Assembly: GCF_017068395.1 (NCBI RefSeq)
Contig: NZ_CP070614.1
Location: forward strand, 1 to 64,000
Source: Rhodococcus pseudokoreensis
GTDB lineage: Bacteria; Actinomycetota; Actinomycetes; Mycobacteriales; Mycobacteriaceae
Length of the DNA: 64,000 nt
Direction of reading: 5' to 3'
Made by a program: the position numbers and the translations under genes. Positions 35,554 to 43,924 of this stretch are shown here, piece after piece (positions within the stretch are counted from its first letter, which is position 1; the number at the start of each line of letters is the position of its first letter). A model generated the notes under the pieces. That model saw nothing but the letters and a program-made list of their open reading frames with translations, did no database searches and was not told the DNA's origin.

Positions 35554-36171
35554 ATGTCGTCGGGGCGATGGGTTGGTGTGGTCGGTGGGCTGGCGGTGAT
35601 GAGCGTGGTGGCAGCATGCGGGGGTTCGCCGACGAAGGATCCAGCGCCCTTGGTGTTCGGGACGGAGAATGCGTTGCAGGGTCCGCCTGGCACCCTTCCC
35701 TCGCCGGAGCAACAGGCCGGTGATCAAGCAGTGAAGGCGGTCTCCGCGTACTTTCAGGAACTCCTAGCGATCGAGAAGGACCCGTCCGTGGATCTGGCTC
35801 GTCTGGACCGGATTTCGGGTCAGCCGAATACTGGCAAACTCCGATTCGACTTCGACGAACTCAGGAGCGCCGGCGTGGTAGCAGTGGGCACTGTGGACGT
35901 GATCGCGACGACGGTGCTTGAGGTGAAGGCCCCGAAAGACGAGTACGGGAACCCGATCCCCGGTACGGCCACGGCGTCACTGCGGGTGTGTGTCGATCGA
36001 TCGGAGTATGACCGGAAGAATCGCAATGGAGTAAGTGTGCTGCCTCCTGACCATCTGGACGCCGAGCTGTCAAAGCCGTCGATGGAGAATCCGGCATGGC
36101 CTGACCCATCGGGATGGCGGGTGGTGTGGGATCAGATTATGGACAATTCAACTGCATGTGACGCCCCCTAA
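35554..36171 (+). CDS. predicted lipoprotein, paralogue of the one at 21258-21881
   Basis: A 205-residue lipoprotein. GGAGGGTGAG precedes ATG 35554 (GTG 35551 is an alternative). The signal peptide WVGVVGGLAVMSVVAACGG has the lipobox VAAC. The mature part shares SPEQQAGDQAVKAV, APKDEYGNPIPG and WPDPSGWRV with the lipoprotein after the LysM-BTAD gene, so both come from one family. Unlike that copy it stands alone among relics. A role with the transfer or pilus machinery at the cell surface is possible but not shown. Confidence 0.7.
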   Translation: MSSGRWVGVVGGLAVMSVVAACGGSPTKDPAPLVFGTENALQGPPGTLPSPEQQAGDQAVKAVSAYFQELLAIEKDPSVDLARLDRISGQPNTGKLRFDFDELRSAGVVAVGTVDVIATTVLEVKAPKDEYGNPIPGTATASLRVCVDRSEYDRKNRNGVSVLPPDHLDAELSKPSMENPAWPDPSGWRVVWDQIMDNSTACDAP

Positions 36172-37056
36172 CTGTCTCCTAGCGGTGAAATGTGTTGCAA
36201 CGGCGCTCTCGGAGCTGTGTGGCTCATTTCCAGACGCGTGTCGGGCGTGCCGGAACTACTTTCCGGGCGGGTGATCACCGCGAGATCCGCCAGGCCAAAC
36301 CGAAACCTGGGCGCACCGACCCGTCGGCCCTTCCGTCCTCGTATGCAGACCTCGGCGGGAAGGATCGGGGTGTGGGACAACTCGGTCACAGAATCAGTGC
36401 GGTGCAGAATCAAACGTGTACTGCTGCACCGGCAGAGGTGGGCCATCCGCGTCGAGGCGGGCGGGCGATCTTCGCCCGGATCCACAAATACAACCGCTAC
36501 CTGCATTCGACATCTGGACCATCTCTCGCCGATCGAGTGCGAACAACAGTATCGTCAGTCACGTTTGTCCAGCGGCCCGAAAGCCGTATAACCCGTTGTC
36601 CGGCAGGCTGGGACCACGCCAGCCAAAGTTCAGGCCAGCGGTTGCAATGACAGGCAGGAGAAGGGGGAAATGCTGAACGAATCACGAGTCGAGAGCAGGA
36701 TGCTCGCGATATTGTCCGAGCACGACCTCGATGGCCGCCCTATCGACGCGCTCAGGGTGCCGGGCTTGGGTCGCACCGTTGTTGCGGCCACTGGCCAGTG
36801 TCTCCACCGGTCGACGAGGAGCGGGGATGACGCGGCGCGACCTCGTTGTTCTCGCGGTCAGTGCGACTGGTCCGGATCCGCAGGTGCATTTCGGCAGTCG
36901 AGATCGCTGCAGTGAATACCGCGACGAAGCTGTACTCACACTGAGCGCCTCAGACTTGGCGGCAGCTGATCTGTGAGTCTTTCCGCGCAAACCCGGTCCT
37001 TCAGTTCCGGGATAGCCGATCTGGTTTTGTCGGACGGTGTGGCTAGTGTCTGGGTT
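36172..37056. other. 885-bp gap, one weak ORF
   Basis: The only frame with a good ribosome site (GGAGAAGGGGGAA) is ATG 36670-36915, 81 codons (MLNESRVESRMLAILSEHDL and onward). Its second half is Arg/Ser-rich and does not look natural, so it may be a truncated gene start. The left end of the TnpB element probably lies within the last few hundred bases but could not be placed. Confidence 0.35.
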
Positions 37057-38199
37057 GTGGCGGGGAGGGTGGTGAAGCGGGCGTTCAAGTACCGTTTCTA
37101 TCCGACTGCGATGCAGGCGGAACAGCTTGCTCGGACGTTCGGGTGCACCCGGTATGTCTACAACCGGGCGTTGGCGGAGCGCTCGCGTGCCTGGTCGCAG
37201 GAGCAGCGGCGGGTGACCTACGCGGACACCTCGAAGATGCTCACCGGATGGAAACGGGACACCGAGACCGCGTGGTTGGCGGAGCCGTCGAAGGGGCCGT
37301 TGCAGGAGTCGCTGCGGCAGTTGCAGGGCGCGTTCGACAGGTTCTGGCGCAAGCAGTCCCGCTACCCGCAGTTCAAGAAGAAGGACCACTCGAAGGATTC
37401 GGCGACCTACTACTCGAACTGCTTCACCTACCGCGGCGGGCAGCTCCGGTTGGCCAAGCAGTCCGAACCCCTGGATATCCGGTGGTCGAGGCCGCTACCG
37501 GAGGGGGCCGTGCCGTCCCAGGTGACGGTGTCGCGTAATGCTCGCGGGCAGTACCACATCTCGATTCTCGTCGAGGACACGATCCCCGAACCCCCGCCGA
37601 CGGATCGGGTGGTCGGGCTCGACGCCGGGATCACGAGCCTCTACACACTCTCGACGGGGGAGAAGATCACCAACCCGCGTCATGAGGGCAGGGACCGTGA
37701 GCGGATGGCGAAGGCGCAGCGGGTGCTGGCCAAGAAGGAGAAGGGATCCCGGAACCGGGCCAAGGCCCGACTGAAGGTCGCGAAGATTCATGGCCGGATC
37801 GCCGATCGGCGCCGCGATTATCTGCACACACTCTCCACTCGGCTGGTGCGCGAAAACCAAGTGATCGCCATCGAGGATCTGAGTGTGCGGAACATGGTCA
37901 AGAATCGGTCGTTGTCTCGGGCGATCTCCGATGCGAGTTGGTCCGAGTTCCGGTCGATGCTCGAGTACAAGGCCGACTGGTACGGGCGGCGGGTGGTGGC
38001 GATCGACCGTTTTTATCCGTCGTCGAAGACCTGCTCGGTGTGTGGGGCGATCGCGTCGACGATGCCGCTGACGGTGCGGGAGTGGGCGTGCCGATGCGGC
38101 GCCGTCCATGACCGGGACGTGAACGCGGCGAAGAACATTTTGGCCGTCGGGCTGACGGTGGCAGCCTGCGGAGATGGTGTGAGACCGCCCCGCACATAA
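37057..38199 (+). CDS. tnpB: TnpB RNA-guided nuclease (IS605/IS607 type), no TnpA partner
   Basis: About 380 residues of a complete TnpB. The N-terminus VVKRAFKYRFYPTAMQAEQL and CTRYVYNRALAER match the OrfB_IS605 family. The RuvC-like nuclease residues are present: Asp in VVGLDAGITSLYTL, Glu in VIAIEDLSVRNM and Asp in HDRDVNAAKNIL. The zinc finger CSVCGA...CRCGA lies between the last two. TnpB proteins are guided by an RNA made from the right end of their element and cut matching DNA. No Y1 or serine TnpA is present nearby, so this copy is a solo tnpB of the IS1341 kind. GTG 37057, 37069 or 37072 may be the start; the longer frame from 36973 adds unconserved residues. Confidence 0.9.
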   Translation: MAGRVVKRAFKYRFYPTAMQAEQLARTFGCTRYVYNRALAERSRAWSQEQRRVTYADTSKMLTGWKRDTETAWLAEPSKGPLQESLRQLQGAFDRFWRKQSRYPQFKKKDHSKDSATYYSNCFTYRGGQLRLAKQSEPLDIRWSRPLPEGAVPSQVTVSRNARGQYHISILVEDTIPEPPPTDRVVGLDAGITSLYTLSTGEKITNPRHEGRDRERMAKAQRVLAKKEKGSRNRAKARLKVAKIHGRIADRRRDYLHTLSTRLVRENQVIAIEDLSVRNMVKNRSLSRAISDASWSEFRSMLEYKADWYGRRVVAIDRFYPSSKTCSVCGAIASTMPLTVREWACRCGAVHDRDVNAAKNILAVGLTVAACGDGVRPPRT

Positions 38200-38281
38200 C
38201 GTGTGGGGAGGCAACTGTCGGTGAAACAGGAACCTCGGGACGCGAGTCCCGAGGGGAATCTCGGTCGTTTACGGCCGAGAG
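38200..38281 (+). ncRNA. candidate omega-RNA/right end of the TnpB element
   Basis: Directly after the tnpB stop there are two strong hairpins: CCTCGGGAC-GCGA-GTCCCGAGG (38233-38254, nine perfect pairs) and TCTCGG/CCGAGA (38259-38280) closing on CGTTTACG. The 3' end of TnpB elements normally encodes such a structured RNA overlapping the gene's end, with the guide beginning just past the element's right boundary. By that rule the guide would start near GAGGACGTCAA (from about 38278). The boundary itself is inferred. Confidence 0.55.
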
Positions 38282-38701
38282 GACGTCAACCTGAGATGTT
38301 GCACATGTCGAGCGTCTGGCGAAATGCAACGCGATAGCGCGAGGGGCCTCAGATCATCGCAGAGAAAGATAGCAGTCTGTCCGTCGTCCAGGACCTGGGC
38401 TACAGAGTTGTGGACTGAATGATGAGTCAGGGCTTCGTGTTGACGGGAATCGGTTGGCTGAGGTTCCGTCACGTCGCCGCAATCTACGTTGCATTCGCGA
38501 TCGTTCTTGGCGCTTTGCGCGGGGCCTGGGAAGGCGGTTCGCTCGTCCGATGGTCGTTCTGGGTTCTCGAACTGCCGGGGCGGCGCCAACGCCTGACCTC
38601 GCGGAAGAACTGAAAAGTTGAAGTCGGGCATGAGCAGGCATGCAACCACAATGTCACTGTGACAGTACCTTCCGGCGATTGTGGTCTGCACCAGCAAAGG
38701 C
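38282..38701. other. 420-bp gap without a supported gene
   Basis: No gene is supported. A 13-bp perfect palindrome TGTCACTGTGACA occurs at 38652-38664, which resembles the TGTCAC half of the shared regulatory element, but no gene starts near it. Confidence 0.35.
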
Positions 38702-38736
38702 GGAAGCCGCACCGGAATAGGTGCGGCTTCCGTCTT
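38702..38736. terminator. strong hairpin terminator behind the cutinase-like gene
   Basis: GGAAGCCGCACC (38702-38713) and GGTGCGGCTTCC (38720-38731) pair perfectly around a six-base loop. The plus strand continues GTCTTT and the minus strand GCCTTT, so it could act from both sides; its main client is the minus-strand gene ending at 38756. Confidence 0.75.
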
Positions 38737-38755
38737 TCGCGCGTTGTGTGCCCAT

Positions 38756-40186
38756 TCAGGCAGCTATGCCTTGACCGCCGTTGTCGATCTGGGTGCGGAA
38801 GTAGTTCACCAACTCCTCGGCCCCGGTCCGTCCGGATGCGTTGATCGGCGTGGAGGCGTACGAGTTATGTGAGTCGACTGCAAGGAATGTTGCGTAGTTG
38901 AGGACCTCATCGAGCACACGTCCGGGCGTGAGTTCGTCGGCCATCTTGTTGAGCATCGGGAACTGGTCGAGTGGGAGGGCTCGAAGCGTTTTGCGTACTG
39001 CGTTGTTCAGTTGCCCGACGAGCTTTCCTAGATCGAGTGGTATGGCGCCGTAGTTCTGGATCGCGGCATTCGCCGAGATGCGGGTGACGGTAGCCCCAAT
39101 TGCGACGTACTCGTTGATCGGAAGTCTGGCGATCAGATCGCCGAAGGTTTTGGCGAACTGTGAAGCGAAGGTGATCAACTGGGGGGTCAGTTCACCAACG
39201 AGCTGTGTCACCGCGAGGATGTCTCCGCGGCTGGCGGCGTCTGTGAGGCGCGTGGTCGAGGCTGCGATTGCTTCGACGTCGGACCCGGGTACCGCTTTGG
39301 AGGCCACCTCGTTGGTGAGCTTCGAGACGTGACCGGAGAGCTCCATAGCGAGCCGTGGAACGGTCAGAAAGTTTCCGGACACGACGCTTTGGTTCAGTGC
39401 ATCAAGTGTGGATGTGATCGGAACACCATCGAGCCCGAGGAGTGTGGTGATGATCGCGGCTACGGATTTGACGGGATCCTGTGCGTCGATCCGCGAGCCG
39501 AGCGTGCCCATGAACTGGGTTGCGATGCTCTGCTCGGGGGTGTTGCAGTACAGGTCTTCTTCGGCGCACACATTGACGGCGATGTCGTTGAGCGCACCGA
39601 AACCTTCCGGTCGTGCTCCTGCGAATCCCACACCTGTGGTGGGTGCTCCCAGTGCTTTGCCGGCACCCTTCTGCGTCCCAGGATCGGCCATAAGGCCGAC
39701 TGCGAACATGCGGTCCCGATCGATCGGACCGTGCCCGTTCCCGATTTCGCTGGCCAGATCACCGGCGGCGTCGGCGCCTTGAGAGAAGCCCGTCAAACCG
39801 AACTTCGTGTGGGGGCATTCTGCGGCGCGGTCATTGATTTCCTGAGAGGCATTTCGGATCGCCTGCTCCTTGCTGGTGCCGTATGTCTGTGCCTTGTCGT
39901 CGACGATCACTGACATGTAGGGCACGTAGAACGTCTGCAACACAGTGCTCGGGTATTGGTCGATCAGGGGATTCGTGACGTTCGACAGTATCCCGTGCGG
40001 TTCACTTGGGTCGGCGCCTTCGGACGTTTCGGTGGTTCCGGGGATGGCGAGGAGAAGGTGTTCGGGGCATCGGGTGGCGGGCGCATTCTGGTTCGCTGTT
40101 GCCGCTGGAACTGTGGCAACTCCTATCGCAATAGTTGCCGCGAGAGCTGAGAGTATGGTTCGCTTCGCCATCATTTTCGACCTCAT
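38756..40186 (-). CDS. cutinase-family exported serine hydrolase
   Basis: A 476-residue secreted protein. The signal peptide (TILSALAATIAIGVATVPAA) is followed by a cutinase-like alpha/beta hydrolase: HLLLAIPGTTETSEGAD, YVPYMSVIVDDKAQTYGTSK, the nucleophile elbow KFGLTGFSQGAD and, further on, VNVCAEEDLYC, where the catalytic Asp and a disulfide are expected. A histidine in VDSHNSYAST near the C-terminus could complete the triad. About 200 extra helical residues separate the Asp and His regions, longer than a plain cutinase. Such enzymes in mycolata act on envelope lipids or esters, so it might remodel the envelope for DNA transfer. It lies 37 bases behind the sigma-like gene and is probably co-transcribed. 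ATG 40186, 40174 and 40171 are all possible starts. Confidence 0.8.
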   Translation of the reverse strand: MRSKMMAKRTILSALAATIAIGVATVPAATANQNAPATRCPEHLLLAIPGTTETSEGADPSEPHGILSNVTNPLIDQYPSTVLQTFYVPYMSVIVDDKAQTYGTSKEQAIRNASQEINDRAAECPHTKFGLTGFSQGADAAGDLASEIGNGHGPIDRDRMFAVGLMADPGTQKGAGKALGAPTTGVGFAGARPEGFGALNDIAVNVCAEEDLYCNTPEQSIATQFMGTLGSRIDAQDPVKSVAAIITTLLGLDGVPITSTLDALNQSVVSGNFLTVPRLAMELSGHVSKLTNEVASKAVPGSDVEAIAASTTRLTDAASRGDILAVTQLVGELTPQLITFASQFAKTFGDLIARLPINEYVAIGATVTRISANAAIQNYGAIPLDLGKLVGQLNNAVRKTLRALPLDQFPMLNKMADELTPGRVLDEVLNYATFLAVDSHNSYASTPINASGRTGAEELVNYFRTQIDNGGQGIAA

Positions 40187-40223
40187 CAGTGGTGTCCTGT
40201 CTCGCTTTGAAGGGTCCGGTGTG

Positions 40224-41282
40224 TCAGCTCGCGAGGGCGAGAACTGGGGTTGATTTGCGCGATGTGTGGTGTATGTATCGCCGCTTGGCAGCAGGGCGTG
40301 CGATTCCCATGCGGTCGCAGACTGCGTTTCGTACAGCCTTCACGCCGCGATGGAGGCGTTGCCGTAGGGCCGGGTAAGTGAGTTCGAACTCTGCTGCAAG
40401 TGCGACCAGGTCGGCGCTTTCTTCGAGGAGATAGGCGCGGGTGATGAGCGTGTGATCGCGTTCGGAAATGATTTTGTGTGCGACCGCCCACTGAAGCACG
40501 CCGGTCGCACTGGGGTCCGCGAACTCGTCATCGTCGGTCGCCGGATGGGTTGCGGATTCGTGGGTGGCGAAGAACTCCGTATCGACTGGAATCGTTTCGA
40601 TGGAGGGGGACTCCTTTACGAGCGCCCCCAAGGTCTGGAGGCTCAGCGAGCCCGGGATGCTCTTCCCTGTGCCGCGGAAGGTGGCGATAACTTCCATGAA
40701 GGCGCACACAGTGACTGAGGCCCGCTCGCGGTACCTCGTCGCAGGATCTCCTGAGCTGACGCGGGCGTGCCGGGTGAGCCGTCGAAGTTTGGGGACCATC
40801 AACGTTACGAGCGCTTGTCCCGCGAGTGGTGAGCCGTCCTGGTAGAGCGCGAGGAGAGCCCCGAACAGCGCATCCGGGTCGGTGTAGCTCAGTGCGGCTA
40901 GTTGGGGGAACTCGAAGACCTGGCTCAGTGCGGGTTTCATCGTGCGCCACTGGGCGAGTTCGCGCTGTGCTGCGGGCTGGCCAATGACTCGCGTCCAGTC
41001 GATGAGGAGTTGAGAGAAGACGGATTCCGTGGCGCCGATGGGGGCGGATTCCGGGATGGGTGAGAGGGTCGCGTTGGTGGCGTCCACGTCGGGCTCCTCG
41101 AGCAGATGAGAATGGTCTGCTGAGTAGGAAATCAAGCCCTTATAACCTCTGAGCTGCACGTTCTTATCACCGGTGTGGTCTCCGGTTATCACCGGTGACA
41201 ACGAATCGACTGGGTGCGCCGTGTCGTGAGATACGCGATTGTCGCGCTCTTCGGCGTGCGAGAACAGGTCGAATTCACCCAT
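40224..41282 (-). CDS. sigma-factor-like regulatory protein
   Basis: A 352-residue protein starting at ATG 41282, eight bases after GGAGAGG; GTG 41291 is an alternative. The C-terminal 70 residues form a region-4-like HTH: LLEESADLVALAAEFELTYP then ALRQRLHRGVKAVRNAV. The middle (DALFGALLALYQDGSPLAGQ, then LVTLMVPKLRRLTRHARVSS and RYRERASVTVCAFMEVIATF) resembles a divergent sigma region 2. The plan is that of a plasmid-borne, highly divergent sigma or sigma-like regulator. It lies divergent from the conjugation operon, whose promoter region carries the shared element, so it is a good candidate to read that element. This role is inference. The gene is first in an operon with the cutinase-like gene. 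Confidence 0.6.
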   Translation of the reverse strand: MGEFDLFSHAEERDNRVSHDTAHPVDSLSPVITGDHTGDKNVQLRGYKGLISYSADHSHLLEEPDVDATNATLSPIPESAPIGATESVFSQLLIDWTRVIGQPAAQRELAQWRTMKPALSQVFEFPQLAALSYTDPDALFGALLALYQDGSPLAGQALVTLMVPKLRRLTRHARVSSGDPATRYRERASVTVCAFMEVIATFRGTGKSIPGSLSLQTLGALVKESPSIETIPVDTEFFATHESATHPATDDDEFADPSATGVLQWAVAHKIISERDHTLITRAYLLEESADLVALAAEFELTYPALRQRLHRGVKAVRNAVCDRMGIARPAAKRRYIHHTSRKSTPVLALAS

Positions 41283-41488
41283 CAGATACACCTCTCCAGG
41301 TGGGTTCGGCGCGATGGTCAGTCGCGCCCTCAGCAGGACGAACAGGGCGACGGTATCGCGGAAGCGGGACGCGTCAGCCAGGCCGGTTTTCCCCTCCCAT
41401 TCGGCAGTGACAAGGCAAGGCCGTCCTGACCGGTGATGACGGGAGGCGGCGAAAGCCGCTGCGGGAAGAGAAGTTTTTCTGCCCCACC

Positions 41489-41527
41489 TGTCACAGGGTC
41501 TGTTCGGGCGGATCTACCTACAGGTAG
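41489..41527 (+). promoter_or_regulatory. shared regulatory element, copy 3, before the conjugation operon
   Basis: TGTCACAGGG (41489-41498), 12 bases, then GATCTACCT and AGGTAG (41511-41527), where CTACCT-AC-AGGTAG is a perfect dyad. It ends 34 bases before ATG 41562. The layout and spacing match the copies at 5173-5210 and 15229-15266. Confidence 0.7.
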
Positions 41528-41561
41528 AGGACCAGCGAACTGCGACCATGGAGGACTTCGA

Positions 41562-41831
41562 ATGACCGAATCCGACCAACTCGACCGTGCGCACTTGAAC
41601 GACGCCGCGTACGTATTCGGGATCCAATCGGCCATTCGATCGGCGCTGGGGGAGTTGACCTCGAACCCACTCGACTCCGACGCAGGTGCACGGGTGCGGT
41701 CACTGCTCGGGGAACCGTCAACCCGTGCTCGGGCCGCCCTGGGCCGCCTCGAGTCCGCTCGTCGACAGGACCTAGCTGCATGTCCAGTTCGGCTCGTGCC
41801 CGCCATCGCGGATGAGGAAGTGGGTGCGTGA
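41562..41831 (+). CDS. small hypothetical protein, first gene of the conjugation operon
   Basis: An 89-residue soluble protein (MTESDQLDRAHLNDAAYVFG and onward), mostly helical and acidic in its first half. I see no domain. ATG 41562 is preferred over ATG 41548, which is in another frame. Its stop overlaps the ATG of the TcpC-like gene by one base, so it is translated as part of the operon behind the shared regulatory element. It may be a small accessory or regulatory factor of transfer. Confidence 0.6.
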   Translation: MTESDQLDRAHLNDAAYVFGIQSAIRSALGELTSNPLDSDAGARVRSLLGEPSTRARAALGRLESARRQDLAACPVRLVPAIADEEVGA

Positions 41832-42913
41832 TGAAGCGACCAAAACTCACCCTGCGAAAAGCGAAGACTAGGCCGGAAGAGTCTCCCATCGAGTCGTGGA
41901 CGGGACGGCAAGATCTCCTTACGCGTGTGACCCGATACGGGCTCCTCACTGCGATCGGTGCCGGTGCCCTGGCTCTGCTCCTGATCCTCTTCGGATTCAC
42001 CGGATCGACGCAGAAGACTCCCACACAACGAACGAATGACGCGGCGGATATCCGCGGTCAAGCGACGGCATCCGATTTCGCGCAGCAGTTCGTCATCGCG
42101 TGGCTCGAGGCCAAGCTGGGGGAAGAATCGACCCTTGCCTCATTCGTGCGGACCGATGGATTGCGACTCCCGGATGAGGCGGCCTTCACTGTGTCCGATG
42201 CACGGGTGGCGAGCATCGAAGAATCCCGTCCGGCGAGGACCAGCGGCTCTGCGCCGGCTGCGGACGGCGCACCGGTTCGCGACGACCGCCGGATCTACAC
42301 CGTCACCGTCTCGGCGTCCGTGTCGGATCCTCGACAGACGAAACCCTCGGAACGCCGCTACTTCTCCGTTCCCGTGGTGATCACCGATGGCGGAGCGCGC
42401 GCCGCGTCGATTCCTTCACCAGTTCCGTCGCCATCGATCGGTGCGGATGTGAGCCTCGGCTACCGCTACCGCGTGGGGCCGAGCCATCCAGTCACTACGG
42501 CAGTGCAGCAGTTCCTCGCTGCCGTGACCTCCGGCGAGGGCGAAGTGTCGAGGTACATCACCCCGGGAACGAACCTGCGGGCGATAACACCGCCGCCGTA
42601 CGCGGGGGTGACGGTTCTCGACTTGGTCTCCGACCGTGACTTCACCGGAGACACCGCGGCAAGCGCACCGTCAGAGGGAAGGAAGACCCGTGTCCTCGCC
42701 ACGGTCGATCTTGCGGTTTCCGATCGGCAGAGTACGACGGCCCAGTACCCGCTGACGCTGACTGCCCGCGGGGGCCGCTGGGAAGTGTCCGCTCTAGATA
42801 CCTACCCCTTGCTTCCCGTCCAGAAGTCGGCGCCGGCCGTCGGCTCCCCGGGTACTTCACCGACCTCCGCTGTAACGCCGACAGCGGCTGGCACTCCAGC
42901 TCCAGCCAACTGA
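41831..42913 (+). CDS. tcpC: TcpC-like conjugation protein (VirB8-type fold)
   Basis: A 360-residue membrane protein. A basic cytoplasmic tail of about 35 residues precedes one membrane segment at about 37-56 (YGLLTAIGAGALALLLILFG). Two extracytoplasmic domains follow (about 75-190 and 205-325), each with the NTF2-like layout of TcpC/VirB8 proteins (FAQQFVIAWLEAKLGEESTL; HPVTTAVQQFLAAVTSGEGE). The C-terminus is Pro/Thr/Ala-rich. TcpC links the T4SS-like channel to the cell wall in Gram-positive conjugation systems. It follows the 89-residue gene directly and is followed after 15 bases by the next. Confidence 0.8.
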   Translation: MKRPKLTLRKAKTRPEESPIESWTGRQDLLTRVTRYGLLTAIGAGALALLLILFGFTGSTQKTPTQRTNDAADIRGQATASDFAQQFVIAWLEAKLGEESTLASFVRTDGLRLPDEAAFTVSDARVASIEESRPARTSGSAPAADGAPVRDDRRIYTVTVSASVSDPRQTKPSERRYFSVPVVITDGGARAASIPSPVPSPSIGADVSLGYRYRVGPSHPVTTAVQQFLAAVTSGEGEVSRYITPGTNLRAITPPPYAGVTVLDLVSDRDFTGDTAASAPSEGRKTRVLATVDLAVSDRQSTTAQYPLTLTARGGRWEVSALDTYPLLPVQKSAPAVGSPGTSPTSAVTPTAAGTPAPAN

Positions 42914-42928
42914 CCGAAAGGAACCATC

Positions 42929-43258
42929 ATGTCCATCACAGCGCAGGTCTTCGACCCCGGGTCGGCAGTAGTCGCACAGGGAGTTATCGAGTGGGTCAAT
43001 ACGAAAGCAACCGAGGTGCAGAACACCACCCGCATCGTGATGGGGGCTATTTCGGTCATCGGCATCTGTGTCGTGGCCGTCAAGAGCCGATTCGCCCTCG
43101 CAGCGATTCTCGTGGCCATCGCCGTCGCGGGTCTTCTCAACTGGGGTGTCTGGAACGTCACTGACGTCAGCGACAAGATCGGAGACGAAATCAACGCGGC
43201 ACCAACTGAGGCGGTCGCCCTCATTGCCCCATCCATCCCGTCCAACGTCGGCGCCTGA
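42929..43258 (+). CDS. small membrane protein of the conjugation apparatus
   Basis: A 109-residue protein with two membrane segments at about 36-54 (IVMGAISVIGICVVAVKSRF) and 57-76 (ALAAILVAIAVAGLLNWGVW), flanked by soluble ends. Small two-span proteins between TcpC and TcpE occur in related actinobacterial operons and may act like VirB2/TcpD channel subunits. That role is from context alone. AAAGGAACC precedes ATG 42929. Confidence 0.6.
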   Translation: MSITAQVFDPGSAVVAQGVIEWVNTKATEVQNTTRIVMGAISVIGICVVAVKSRFALAAILVAIAVAGLLNWGVWNVTDVSDKIGDEINAAPTEAVALIAPSIPSNVGA

Positions 43259-43285
43259 CGCGGCGAATCAGGTAGGGGCACGGCG

Positions 43286-43921
43286 GTGACTGAGCAGAAG
43301 AATCGGGACGTCGCCAAGAACTACACCAGGGCTCGCAAGTTCCCTCAGTTGATCGGGACGACACCAGAGGGTCAGCGCCTGCCATTCGGACCGTATACCT
43401 ACACACAGTTCATCGGTGCGGGCGTAGTGGGCCTGGTCCTCTGGCAGACAACTGGACTCTGGGCGACCGGCTCGCTGATCCGCAACGTCACCGTGTTCGC
43501 GATGACCATGGCCGGCACCGTATACGGGCTGGGACGGTTGCCGTTGGGCGGCCGAAACCCGCTGTCGATGGTGCTTGGTGTCGGAAAGGCTCTCACGGGC
43601 GGAACTCAGACGCCGGGAGTCAGCGGTACCCCGCCGCGGCGACCACGAGTTCGAGCGGTCACCGGTGAGGTGACAATCATCCCGTCCACAACATGGGTGA
43701 ACACGGAACTTGCCGCGGCGAAGATAGTGGACGCCCGATCTCCGGCGGACACCGATGTGGTTACAGACCTCGAGAAAGTGCGGCGGCGGAACACTCCCAT
43801 GCGTACCGGTCGTCGGCGCACTGCACAACCATCTCCAGTCCTACCTACGTCTGCGTCGACCAACGCGGACAGGCTCGTCGCGATGGCCATTGCCTCGCGA
43901 TCGATTCGAGAGAAGGCCTGA
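43286..43921 (+). CDS. TcpE-like conjugation membrane protein
   Basis: A 211-residue protein starting at GTG 43286. The N-terminal half holds the TcpE core: ARKFPQLIGTTPEGQRLPFG, then membrane segments FIGAGVVGLVLWQTTGLW and LIRNVTVFAMTMAGTVYGLG. The C-terminal half is soluble, basic and less ordered (RRNTPMRTGRRRTAQPSPV). TcpE-type proteins sit with TcpC and the VirB4-like ATPase in the transfer channel. Its stop is three bases before the ATPase start. Confidence 0.75.
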   Translation: MTEQKNRDVAKNYTRARKFPQLIGTTPEGQRLPFGPYTYTQFIGAGVVGLVLWQTTGLWATGSLIRNVTVFAMTMAGTVYGLGRLPLGGRNPLSMVLGVGKALTGGTQTPGVSGTPPRRPRVRAVTGEVTIIPSTTWVNTELAAAKIVDARSPADTDVVTDLEKVRRRNTPMRTGRRRTAQPSPVLPTSASTNADRLVAMAIASRSIREKA

Positions 43922-43924
43922 CCC

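Noticed and set aside
36682..37389. 235-codon minus-strand frame opposite tnpB
   Set aside because: It is Leu/Arg/Pro-rich, the expected mirror of a high-GC gene, and overlaps the well-supported tnpB start.
38652..38664. Palindrome TGTCACTGTGACA as another copy of the shared regulatory element
   Set aside because: It has the TGTCAC half but lacks the second block GATCTACCT at the fixed spacing and no gene starts behind it.
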